Positions 33,505 to 41,201 of a DNA stretch of 64,000 nucleotides are shown piece by piece; position 1 is the stretch's first letter, and each line of letters begins with the position of its first letter. Where the stretch lies: NCBI RefSeq assembly GCF_002192455.1, contig NZ_CP021744.1, forward strand, positions 7,092,501-7,156,500, given 5' to 3'. A model generated the notes under the pieces. It did no database searches. It saw nothing but the letters and a program-made list of their open reading frames with translations, and had not been told where the DNA came from. This DNA is from Streptomyces albireticuli (lineage in GTDB: Bacteria; Actinomycetota; Actinomycetes; Streptomycetales; Streptomycetaceae). The position numbers and the translations under genes were made by a program.

Positions 33505-34887
33505 TCAGCAGTGGTCGACGGGCTCGGCGGCGGTGAGCGCGTACGACGCCCTGGCGTCCAGCAGCAGTGGCACCAGGGACCGCAGCGGCTGGCGCAGCGG
33601 GACCAGCGCGCCGCCCGCCGGGGAGGGGACGGCCCGGACGCCGTGCAGGGCGAGCTCGTCCCGGGTGTCCGCGTACTGCCCGGCGGTGAGCCGGTAGGCG
33701 CAGGGCGGGTCGGTCAGGGTCCGGCCGGGCGGCGCGGGTTCGTTGTCGGCGCCGCCGAGGTGGACCGGGCCGCGGTCGGCGAGGCCCTTGAGGCGCGCCG
33801 CGGCCGTGGCCGCGACGATGTGCCCGCGCCGCTCGTCCGCGAAGGCGAGCGTCCCGTCGAGCGCGGCGAGGTGGGAGCGCACCCGGCGCCGGTTGTTCAG
33901 GGCCGGGTCCGCCTTCTCCGCTTCCGTCGCCGGGTCGACGCGGCTCTCGATGAGCAGGCCGACCGCGTGCTTGATGCCGGCGGTGTTGCGCAGTATGCGC
34001 TCCTGCCCGTCGCCGGCTACCTGCTTGACGGGCTCGCCGGTCACCGGGTCGGTCCAGATGCCGTAGGTGCCCGTGCTGTGCCCGGCGTCGCGGGCGGTGG
34101 GGCGCACGTGGTCCGCCGAGAGGGTCCGTGCCTCCCGGTGCACGCGCGGGTCGGTGTTGAGGTTGCGCGGCCAGAGGTCGAACAGGTCCTTGTCGTAGTA
34201 CGGCGGGGTGGCGCCGTACTCGTGCAGGTCGTAGACGATGTCGGGCCGGTGGTCCCGGATGACGGCGGCCAGGGCACGGCTCTCGGCGGTCCTGAGGGCG
34301 AGGTGGTCGCGGTTGATGTCGACGCCGTCCGCGTTGGTGCGCGTGCCGGCGGCGCGGCCGTCGGGGTTGGCGGTGGGGACGACCAGGACGGTGGTGCGTT
34401 CGAGGAAGCGCCGCGTGGCCGCGTCCGTGGCGTGGGCGAGGTCGCGGACGCGGGTGAGGCAGGCTTCCCGGCCCGCGGGTTCGTCGCCGTGCTGACTGCA
34501 CGTGAGAAGCAGGGTCCCGGCGGTGCGGTGGGCGGGACCGACGCGGACCAGCTGGAGCGGCCGGCCCTGCCGCGTGGTGCCGATGCGGTGCACGGAGACG
34601 CGGTCGCTCGACCCGAGGGCGGCCAGGAGGCGCTGTTCCTCGTCCTGGGTGGTCCAGCGGGCCCCGTGGCTGAGCTCGAATCCGGTGCGGGGCGGAGCGG
34701 GGACGGCCTGTACGGGCGCCGGGACGAGTGTCAGGGCGAGCGCGGTGGTGGCGAGGCCGGTGGCGAGGGCCGTCGCCGACGGGCGTCCTCGGGGCCGGAA
34801 CCGGCCGGCTCGTCCGAGGGGGCGGCCCGCGGCCGTGGTCACGAGCGAACTGTCCGTCATGCGGGTGTTCCGCGTGCGTATCCCCAT
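33505..34887 (-). CDS. Secreted M14-family zinc carboxypeptidase
   Basis: 460 residues if the ATG at 34887 is used. A GTG at 34911 or ATG at 34860 are alternatives. A long Arg-rich export signal ends near VPAPVQA. Zinc motif HGDE (His133 and Glu136) and His222 in YDLHEYG are present, with NRD (192-194) for substrate carboxylate binding. It should trim C-terminal residues from peptides outside the cell, perhaps peptidoglycan. It is divergent from a polysaccharide lyase. Confidence 0.88.
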   Translation of the reverse strand: MGIRTRNTRMTDSSLVTTAAGRPLGRAGRFRPRGRPSATALATGLATTALALTLVPAPVQAVPAPPRTGFELSHGARWTTQDEEQRLLAALGSSDRVSVHRIGTTRQGRPLQLVRVGPAHRTAGTLLLTCSQHGDEPAGREACLTRVRDLAHATDAATRRFLERTTVLVVPTANPDGRAAGTRTNADGVDINRDHLALRTAESRALAAVIRDHRPDIVYDLHEYGATPPYYDKDLFDLWPRNLNTDPRVHREARTLSADHVRPTARDAGHSTGTYGIWTDPVTGEPVKQVAGDGQERILRNTAGIKHAVGLLIESRVDPATEAEKADPALNNRRRVRSHLAALDGTLAFADERRGHIVAATAAARLKGLADRGPVHLGGADNEPAPPGRTLTDPPCAYRLTAGQYADTRDELALHGVRAVPSPAGGALVPLRQPLRSLVPLLLDARASYALTAAEPVDHC

Positions 34888-34941
34888 GGGGCGGAAGGTA
34901 CTCCGGTCCACTCCTGCGCAACAGAGCGCCGGATCCGCCGC

Positions 34942-34976
34942 CCGTAATAGTGGAATATATGGCTCCGCTATTACGG
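34942..34976. promoter_or_regulatory. 9-bp inverted repeat, A/T-rich
   Basis: CCGTAATAG (34942-34950) and CTATTACGG (34968-34976) are exact reverse complements separated by 17 bp that include GGAATATAT. It is an A/T-rich island in the spacer between the carboxypeptidase and lyase genes. It is a candidate operator for both. Confidence 0.5.
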
Positions 34977-35052
34977 AACGTCAGGCATTGCGCAACATCA
35001 CGGTGGGGCACAAGGATCGGCTCGGTACATATCCGTTCTCTCAGGAGCCATC

Positions 35053-36468
35053 ATGAAAAGACGTACCTTCCTCACCGGCACCCTGCTGGGCGCCGCCGGG
35101 CTCGCCGCCGTACCGTTCGGCGCCTCGGCCGCCCCGGTGACGGTGAGTTCCCTGGACGCCCTCCAGAAGGCGATCGACCGCGCGGTGCCCGGCGACCGGA
35201 TAGTCGTGGCCGACGGCACGTACACCGTCCCGTCGGGGGGCGCCCTTCGTGTCTCGGGGAAGAACGGCACCGGCGACGCGCCGATCACCATCGTCGCGGA
35301 GTCCCGTGGCGGCGCGGTGCTCCAGGGCGAGCGCGGCTTCGTCTTCAGCGGTTCGAGCAACATCGTCGTCAGCGGCTTCGCCTTCCGGCAGAGCAGCACG
35401 CTGGAGATCCCGGCGAACTCCTCGCGCATCCGGCTGACCCGCAACGACTTCAAGTTCGCCGATGTCAGCGGCCTGGACTGGGTCGTCGTCCGCGGCGACG
35501 ACGTCAAGATCGACCGGAACCGGTTCCACGACAGGACCACCGAGGGCATCTTCGTCGTCCTCGACGGCGCCGACGACAAGACCGTCGCCCAGAACCTGAC
35601 CCTGCTCAGGAACCACTTCTCCCGCCACAGCTTCGCCGGCGACAACGGCGGAGAGGCCGTCCGGCTCGGCGACAGCGCCCGGGCGCTGCTCGTCGCGAAC
35701 GCGGTCGTGGAGCACAACCTGTTCGAGAAGTGCGACGGAGACCCCGAGGCCGTCTCGGTGAAGACCTCGGGCAACACCGTCCAGTACAACACCGTCCGCG
35801 ACAGCCGTGGCGGGATCGTGCTGCGGCACGGCAACGGTTCCACCGTGCAGGGCAACTACCTGCTCGGCGGCAAGGAGGGCATCCGCGTCTACGGCAACGA
35901 CCATCTGGTCGTCAACAACTACCTCGGCGGCCTGTCCGGCCGCGCCCTCGTGATCGGCAGCGGCACCACCCGTGACCACCACACCGGCGAGTCGAAGGCG
36001 GAGAGGCGGGGCAACGACGCGTGCGACCGCGCGGTGATCGTGCACAACACGCTGGCCGGCAACGCCGGGACGCTCTCGGGCGAGGGGCGTGACCACGCGC
36101 CCCAGGACGTGGTCGTCGCCGACAACCTCCTGGTCGCGAGCGCCGGCAGCCTGGTCGCGATGGGGAAGAGCTCCGGCTTCACCTGGCAGGGCAACATCCT
36201 GTGGGGCGCCGCGTCCGACGGCAACATCCCCTCCGGCGGATTCCGCCGCGTCGACCCGCTGCTCCGGCAGGAGTCCGACGGGGTGTTCCGGCTGTCGGCG
36301 GGCAGCCCCGCGATCGGAGCGGCGACGCTGAAGAGCCGGTCCGTCACCGAGGACATCGACGGCCACCCGCGCGGCGGCGCCCGTGACGTCGGCGCGGACC
36401 AGTACACGACGGCGGCTCCGGTCCGGCGCCCCCTCACGGCCGCGGACGTGGGCCCGAACGCCGCCTGA
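35053..36468 (+). CDS. Secreted PL6-family polysaccharide lyase
   Basis: 471 residues. Tat-like signal MKRRTFLTGTLLGAAG (RRxFL). A right-handed parallel beta-helix with repeated N-x-F/Y-x-x-N turns. Lys237 (VSVKTSGN) and Arg258 (IVLRHGN) occupy the catalytic positions of chondroitinase B and AlyGC. The 21-residue distance is the same as in those enzymes (Lys250/Arg271 in chondroitinase B). It should cleave alginate or a glycosaminoglycan-type uronate polymer by beta-elimination. It stands beside the M14 peptidase, and a U-free 3' tail follows. Confidence 0.88.
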   Translation: MKRRTFLTGTLLGAAGLAAVPFGASAAPVTVSSLDALQKAIDRAVPGDRIVVADGTYTVPSGGALRVSGKNGTGDAPITIVAESRGGAVLQGERGFVFSGSSNIVVSGFAFRQSSTLEIPANSSRIRLTRNDFKFADVSGLDWVVVRGDDVKIDRNRFHDRTTEGIFVVLDGADDKTVAQNLTLLRNHFSRHSFAGDNGGEAVRLGDSARALLVANAVVEHNLFEKCDGDPEAVSVKTSGNTVQYNTVRDSRGGIVLRHGNGSTVQGNYLLGGKEGIRVYGNDHLVVNNYLGGLSGRALVIGSGTTRDHHTGESKAERRGNDACDRAVIVHNTLAGNAGTLSGEGRDHAPQDVVVADNLLVASAGSLVAMGKSSGFTWQGNILWGAASDGNIPSGGFRRVDPLLRQESDGVFRLSAGSPAIGAATLKSRSVTEDIDGHPRGGARDVGADQYTTAAPVRRPLTAADVGPNAA

Positions 36469-36569
36469 GCGGACAGCGGGCAGCGGCAAGAGACAGGGCA
36501 CAAAAGACAAGAGGCAAGAGACAAGGCGCAAAAGCCAAGGCACAAAGACAAAGGCAAGGAGCGCACCGC
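36467..36569 (+). other. 103-nt stretch with no T on the + strand
   Basis: After the lyase stop there is no T from 36467 to 36569. The later part is made of CAAGAG/ACAAAG-like repeats. In the transcript this is a U-free, A/G/C-only, largely unstructured 3' tail that runs into the terminator hairpin at 36553-36577. Confidence 0.7.
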
Positions 36570-36577
36570 TCCTTGCC
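36553..36577 (+). terminator. 11-bp hairpin terminator
   Basis: GGCAAGGAGCG (36553-36563) pairs with CGCTCCTTGCC (36567-36577) around loop CAC, after the polysaccharide lyase. Confidence 0.8.
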
Positions 36578-36675
36578 ACTCTCAACTTATAGCGCACAAG
36601 GGGGCTTGCGGCAAGGCCCCGGTCATGACGCAGAATCACCGGTCGAAGCCAGAACTGTGAAATGAGATTTTCTTG

Positions 36676-38100
36676 ATGATCGACGTGATAGTCGTCGGCA
36701 GCGGACCGACCGGGTTGATGCTGGCCTGCGAGCTGCGACTGGCCGGGGTGCGCACGGTCGTGCTGGAGAAGCTGACCGAGCCGACCGCGGAGTCCCGCGG
36801 GCGCGGTCTGCACGTGCGCAGCGTCGAGGTGATGGACCAGCGCGGCATGCTGGAGCGCTTCCGCGCGGTCAGCGAACCGTTCTCGGTCGGCGGCCCCTTC
36901 GCCGCCTTCCCCACGCCGTGGCCGGAGCAGGCGGACACCGCCCACCCGTACGGCCTCGCCATGCCGCAGCCGGTCACCGAGCGGGTGCTGGCCGAGCGCG
37001 CCGCCGAACTCGGTGCCGAGGTGCGGCGCGGCTGCGAGGTGGCCGGGCTGAGCCAGGACGAGGACGGGGTGACCGTCGAGCTGGCCGACGGCACGCGGCT
37101 GCGCTCGCGCTATGTCGTCGGCTGCGACGGCGGCCGCAGCGCGGTGCGCAAGCTGCTCGGCGTCGGCTTCCCCGGTGAGCCCGCCAAGGTCGAGACGCTG
37201 CTGGGCATGCTGGAGTTGACCGCCGATCCGGCGACGGTGGCCGCCGTGACGGCCGAGGTCGCCAAGACCGAGACGCGGTTCGGCACCGTGCCCGGCGAGG
37301 ACGGGGTGTACCGCGTCATCGTGCCCGCCGACGGCGTGGCCGAGGACCGTGCGGCGCCGACCCTGGAGGAGTTCAAGGAGCGGCTGCGGGAGGTCGCGGG
37401 CACCGACTTCGGGGCGCACTCGCCGCGCTGGCTGTCCCGGTTCGGCGATGCCACCCGGCAGGCCGAGCGCTACCGGGTCGGCCGGGTGATGCTGGCCGGA
37501 GACGCGGCGCACATCCACCCGCCGATCGGCGGGCAGGGGCTCAACCTCGGTGTGCAGGACGCGTTCAACCTCGGCTGGAAGCTGGCCGCCGAGGTCAACG
37601 GCTGGGCACCGGAGGGCCTGCTGGACACCTACCATGCCGAGCGGCACCCGGTGGGTGCCCGCGTGGTGTCCAACACCCGCGCGCAGGGCGTGCTGCTGGG
37701 CACCGACGCGGGGGCGACGGCGCTGAAGGAGCTGTTCGCGGAGCTGCTGAAGTTCGAGGCCGTGAACCGGTACGTGACCGAGATGATCACCGCGATCGAC
37801 GTCCGCTACGACTTCGGCGAGGGCCACGAACTGCTCGGCCGCCGCCTGCGGGACGTCCAGCTGAAGCAGGGGCGTCTCTACGAGCTGATGCGTGACGGCC
37901 GCGGCCTGCTGCTCGACCGGACCGGAATGCTCTCCGTGGAGGGCTGGGCGGACCGGGTCGACCACGTCGTCGACATCAGCGAGGAACTGGACGTACCCGC
38001 CGTGCTGCTGCGGCCCGACGGCCACGTGGCCTGGGTCGGCGAGGACCAGGCGGACCTGCTCGGCGAGCTGCCGAAGTGGTTCGGCGCCGCCACTGGCTGA
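36676..38100 (+). CDS. FAD-dependent aromatic monooxygenase (Rox/RIFMO-like)
   Basis: 474 residues. GSGPTG at 8-13 is the FAD ADP-binding motif, GCDGGRS is the DG motif, and GDAAHIHPPIGGQGLNLG (from Gly275) is the GD motif of class A PHBH-fold hydroxylases. Length and motifs such as GLHVRSVEVMDQRGMLE resemble rifampicin monooxygenase (Rox), which disables rifamycins. Substrate identity cannot be proved from this. It acts in the cytoplasm with NAD(P)H. A terminator follows. Confidence 0.87.
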   Translation: MIDVIVVGSGPTGLMLACELRLAGVRTVVLEKLTEPTAESRGRGLHVRSVEVMDQRGMLERFRAVSEPFSVGGPFAAFPTPWPEQADTAHPYGLAMPQPVTERVLAERAAELGAEVRRGCEVAGLSQDEDGVTVELADGTRLRSRYVVGCDGGRSAVRKLLGVGFPGEPAKVETLLGMLELTADPATVAAVTAEVAKTETRFGTVPGEDGVYRVIVPADGVAEDRAAPTLEEFKERLREVAGTDFGAHSPRWLSRFGDATRQAERYRVGRVMLAGDAAHIHPPIGGQGLNLGVQDAFNLGWKLAAEVNGWAPEGLLDTYHAERHPVGARVVSNTRAQGVLLGTDAGATALKELFAELLKFEAVNRYVTEMITAIDVRYDFGEGHELLGRRLRDVQLKQGRLYELMRDGRGLLLDRTGMLSVEGWADRVDHVVDISEELDVPAVLLRPDGHVAWVGEDQADLLGELPKWFGAATG

Positions 38101-38162
38101 GCGCGAAGCCGGTCGCGGCCGTGAACCTTCCGGGACCGTCGGCCGCCCCGCTGACCTCGGCC

Positions 38163-38193
38163 GGGGAGCGCCCGTGCGGTACGGGCGCTCCCC
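38163..38193 (+). terminator. 13-bp hairpin terminator
   Basis: Arms 38163-38175 and 38181-38193 pair perfectly around loop GCGGT. It lies between the monooxygenase and the convergent sigma-factor gene. Confidence 0.82.
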
Positions 38194-38290
38194 AGCCGTC
38201 TCCCTCGTCACCTCCCCGGCAGGCGAAGCGCTGCTGCCGGCAACGCCGCTGAGGCACCGGCAGGCGTTAGCTGTGCGGCCGGTCCCGCGG

Positions 38291-39214
38291 CTATGCCGTG
38301 GGCCGGCCCACCCGCCGTACCTCGTAGTGGGTCGCCCAGGCGTCCCCGACCGGGCCCAGGTGCCCGAGCTTGTCGGGGTTGAGCACCGCGCGGATCGCCT
38401 GGATCTGCCCGTCGAGCACATCGAGGGCCAAGGCGTGGAGCACCTTGCCGTCCCGGTCGCGGAAGATCGCGCCCGGCTGGCCGTTGACCTCGTGCGGTGT
38501 GCACGTCACCTCGACCAGGGCCAGCCGGGGGAAGACGGCGGCCAGCAGCCGGGCCACCTTCCCGGCGCCGACGACGGCCCTGGCCAGCTGCGGGGTCTTG
38601 CCGCCGCCGTCGCCGACCATCGACACATCGGCGGCGAGCAGTTCCCGCAGGCCGGTGACGTCCCCTTCGCGGAGGGCGGCGAAGAACCGCGCCGCCAGCT
38701 CCTCCCGCTCCTGACGGGCCGCCTCGAAGCGCGGCCGCCCGGCCGCCATGTGCCGCCGCGCCCGTACCACCAGCTGCCGGCACGCCGCCTCCGACCGCCC
38801 CACCGCCGCGGCGACCTCGTCGAAGCCGAAGCCGAAGACCTCCCGCAGCACGAACGCCGCACGCTCCAGCGGGCTGAGCCGCTCCAGCAACAGCAGCGCC
38901 GCCATCGACACCGAGTCGGCCAGCTCCACCGACCGCGCCGGATCCTCGTAAGGGTCGGTGAGCAGCGGCTCGGGGAACCACGGGCCCACGTACTCCTCGC
39001 GCCGCACCCGGGCGGAGCGCAGCACGTCGATCGAGATCCGTGTCACCGCGGCCGACAGAAAGGCCTTGGTCGACGTGGGCCGGGTCGCCGAGCCGTCGAA
39101 GCGCAGCCATGTCTCCTGCACCGCGTCCTCGGCCTCACCCACACTGCCGAGAATCCGGTAGGCGATCGAGAACAGCAGCGGCCGCAGCTCCTCGAACTCC
39201 TCGACCTTGCTCAC
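38291..39214 (-). CDS. ECF41-type sigma factor with SnoaL-like regulatory domain
   Basis: 307 residues. Sigma-2 and sigma-4 domains cover about 1-160. The C-terminal NTF2-like domain keeps the three ECF41 marker motifs: WFPEP (79-83), DGGGK (202-206) and NPDKL (279-283). In ECF41 these parts control sigma activity without an anti-sigma factor. The adjacent gene encodes a carboxymuconolactone-decarboxylase-like protein whose promoter fits the ECF41 pattern, the canonical pairing. It is transcribed the same way as that gene, 135 bp downstream. Confidence 0.93.
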   Translation of the reverse strand: MSKVEEFEELRPLLFSIAYRILGSVGEAEDAVQETWLRFDGSATRPTSTKAFLSAAVTRISIDVLRSARVRREEYVGPWFPEPLLTDPYEDPARSVELADSVSMAALLLLERLSPLERAAFVLREVFGFGFDEVAAAVGRSEAACRQLVVRARRHMAAGRPRFEAARQEREELAARFFAALREGDVTGLRELLAADVSMVGDGGGKTPQLARAVVGAGKVARLLAAVFPRLALVEVTCTPHEVNGQPGAIFRDRDGKVLHALALDVLDGQIQAIRAVLNPDKLGHLGPVGDAWATHYEVRRVGRPTA

Positions 39215-39349
39215 GCGAAATCCTTTCCCCCTGAAGCCCCCACCAGGCCGTACTCGCCGGTGCGGGCATCCTTCCGATGATCATCCGGGTGACCGGCAGG
39301 CCAGGGTACGTCCCCGGCGCCGGCGGCCCGGAGCCGGTCGCCGACGCCG

Positions 39350-39823
39350 TCAGCGCAGCTGCCCGGCGACGTAGTCGCCGGCCGGCTGCCGGGTCATGAC
39401 GTTCAGCCGGTTGAACGTGTTCATCAGGGAGATGAGCATCACCAGGGTGCTGAGCTGATCCTCGTCGTAGTGCTCGGCGGCCCGCGCCCACACCTCGTCA
39501 CCGACCCCGCCGGCCGCGTCCGCGACCCGGGTCCCCTCCTCGGCCAGCTCCAGCGCGGCACGCTCGGCCTCGGTGAAGACCGTGGCCTCCCGCCACACCG
39601 CCACCAGGTTCAGCCGCAGGGGGGTCTCACCGGCGGCGGCCGCCTCCTTGGTGTGCATGTCGACGCACACGGCGCAGCTGTTGATCTGGCTCACGCGCAG
39701 CGCCACCAGCTCCTGCGTGGCGGCCGGCAGCGTCGAGTCCTTGAGCAGCTTGCCCAGCGCCATGAAGTGCTTCAGGGCCTTGCCGGCGGTCGGGGCGGCG
39801 AAGAAGTTCAGTCGCGCGTCCAT
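39350..39823 (-). CDS. Carboxymuconolactone-decarboxylase/AhpD-like protein (ECF41 target)
   Basis: 157 residues. The redox motif CAVCVDMHTKEA (Cys50-Cys53 and His57) is AhpD-like, so it may be a thiol-based peroxidase or alkylhydroperoxidase partner. Such COE-family genes are the regular neighbours and only known targets of ECF41 sigma factors. The start ATG is preceded by GAAGGAGCACACC. Its upstream region carries TGTCACA-N16-CGTC. Confidence 0.92.
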   Translation of the reverse strand: MDARLNFFAAPTAGKALKHFMALGKLLKDSTLPAATQELVALRVSQINSCAVCVDMHTKEAAAAGETPLRLNLVAVWREATVFTEAERAALELAEEGTRVADAAGGVGDEVWARAAEHYDEDQLSTLVMLISLMNTFNRLNVMTRQPAGDYVAGQLR

Positions 39824-39863
39824 GGTGTGCTCCTTCGAGGTCGTCAGTGGCTACACCCCTTGA

Positions 39864-39890
39864 GACGAGGTGGCCCGACCCCCTGTGACA
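39864..39890 (-). promoter_or_regulatory. ECF41-type promoter (TGTCACA-N16-CGTC)
   Basis: On the minus strand TGTCACA (39890-39884) and CGTC (39867-39864) are separated by 16 bp and lie 41 bp before the ATG of the CMD-like gene. This is the known ECF41 promoter signature. Confidence 0.88.
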
Positions 39891-39943
39891 TGGACGGATG
39901 TGACCTGGGTCTCCTGGGCTCGCCGCCCGGCCGGCCCGCGAGG

Positions 39944-40369
39944 TCAGTCGTCCTGGTCGTCGTCCGTGTCCGCCGTGACCTTGCCGTCGGCGGCGTCGAC
40001 GGTGACGTCGTGCTCGGTGCCCTTGCCGTCGACGATCTCGACCTCCCAGGCGGCGCGGCCGTGGTCGTCGTCCAGCTCGGCGGAGACGACGGTGCCCGGG
40101 ACGCTCTTCAGCGCCGCGTCGGTGGCCTGCCGGACGTCGACCTTCGCGTTCTTCAGGAGCGCGAGGTGCTCGGCACGGTCGTCGTCGTGATCGTCGTCGT
40201 GGCGCTCGTCCGCCCTGATGGAGGACACGACGGGGGTGTCGCCGCGGCCGTCCTCGGTGAGGGCGGCGGCCGTCGCGGCACCCGCGCCGCCGAGCAGGAG
40301 CGTCGCGGCCAGGACGGCGGCGAGGGTGCGGCGGCGGCCGGTCAGTACGCGCTTGAGCTGCGGATTCAT
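39944..40369 (-). CDS. Secreted PepSY-domain protein
   Basis: 141 residues. A signal peptide (about 10-36) is followed by an Asp/His-rich linker (DERHDDDHDDD) and two PepSY-like strands (VPGTVVSAELDDDHGRAAWE, then VTVDAADGKVTADTDDD). PepSY proteins are often extracytoplasmic sensors or inhibitors tied to two-component systems. The divergent OmpR-type regulator, 145 bp away, fits. His/Asp clusters suggest metal binding. Confidence 0.85.
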   Translation of the reverse strand: MNPQLKRVLTGRRRTLAAVLAATLLLGGAGAATAAALTEDGRGDTPVVSSIRADERHDDDHDDDRAEHLALLKNAKVDVRQATDAALKSVPGTVVSAELDDDHGRAAWEVEIVDGKGTEHDVTVDAADGKVTADTDDDQDD

Positions 40370-40454
40370 GAGAACAGTCCCTCTCGTCTGCGGAGATCCG
40401 GCCGCCGGTGGCGGGGCCGGTCGTCATTGCTGTCCTCACGGTGCCGAAGGCTTC

Positions 40455-40491
40455 CTGAACGCCCGCTGAAGAAAGCTGAAACCTTCTTCAG
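40455..40491. promoter_or_regulatory. Direct CTGAA repeats (response-regulator site)
   Basis: CTGAA occurs at 40455, 40466 and 40476 (11 and 10 bp apart) and TTCAG at 40487-40491, in the 145-bp spacer between the PepSY gene and the response-regulator gene. One-turn direct repeats are the usual OmpR-family binding pattern. Confidence 0.65.
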
Positions 40492-40514
40492 GTTCGCTCT
40501 GCCACGCTGAAGGC

Positions 40515-41201
40515 ATGCGACTGCTGATCGTGGAGGACGAGAAACGGCTGGCCACCACCCTCGCCCGGGGCCTGACCGCCGAGGGCTTCGCCGTCGACGT
40601 CGTCCACGACGGCCTGGACGGCCTGCACCGGGCCCGCGAGACCGCCTACGATCTGATCGTCCTCGACATCATGCTGCCCGGCATGAACGGCTACCGCGTC
40701 TGCGCCACCCTGCGGGCGGCCGGCGACGACACCCCGATCCTGATGCTGACGGCCAAGGACGGCGAGTACGACGAGGCCGAGGGCCTTGACACCGGCGCCG
40801 ACGACTACCTCACCAAGCCGTTCTCCTACGTCGTGCTCGTCGCCCGGATCCGCGCCCTGCTGCGCCGCCGCACCCGCGCCGGCACCCCGGTGCTGCGGCT
40901 GGGGGACCTGACGGTGGACCCGGACGCGAAGCAGGCGCGGCGCGGCGACACGGAGGTGCCGCTCACCGCGCGGGAGTTCGCCGTCCTCGAACAGCTCGCC
41001 CTGCGCGCCGGACAGGTCGTCTCCAAGGCCGAGATCCTCGAACACGTCTGGGACTTCGCCTACGACGGTGACCCGAACATCGTCGAGGTCTACATCCGCA
41101 CCCTGCGCCGCAAGCTCGACATCCCCTTCGGACGCCGCTCGATCACCACGGTCCGCGGCGCCGGCTACCGGCTCGCCACCGACGGTGGCTCCTGTGTCTA
41201 G
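40515..41201 (+). CDS. OmpR-family response regulator
   Basis: 228 residues. Receiver: acidic pocket near residues 7-9 (VEDE), phosphoacceptor Asp51 (VLDIMLPG), and Lys in LTKPFSY. Winged-helix DNA-binding domain from about 130 (LTAREFAVLEQLALRAG, then DPNIVEVYIRTLRRKLD). Its stop lies inside the histidine-kinase start (8-bp overlap). It probably controls the divergent PepSY gene and itself through the CTGAA repeats. Confidence 0.95.
   Translation: MRLLIVEDEKRLATTLARGLTAEGFAVDVVHDGLDGLHRARETAYDLIVLDIMLPGMNGYRVCATLRAAGDDTPILMLTAKDGEYDEAEGLDTGADDYLTKPFSYVVLVARIRALLRRRTRAGTPVLRLGDLTVDPDAKQARRGDTEVPLTAREFAVLEQLALRAGQVVSKAEILEHVWDFAYDGDPNIVEVYIRTLRRKLDIPFGRRSITTVRGAGYRLATDGGSCV

Noticed and set aside
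35041..38421. Very long open frame (1126 codons) on the minus strand across the lyase and monooxygenase genes
   Set aside because: It is antisense to two clearly coding genes on the plus strand and is a product of high third-position G/C. The residues are Val/Gly/Asp/Arg-rich without any domain.
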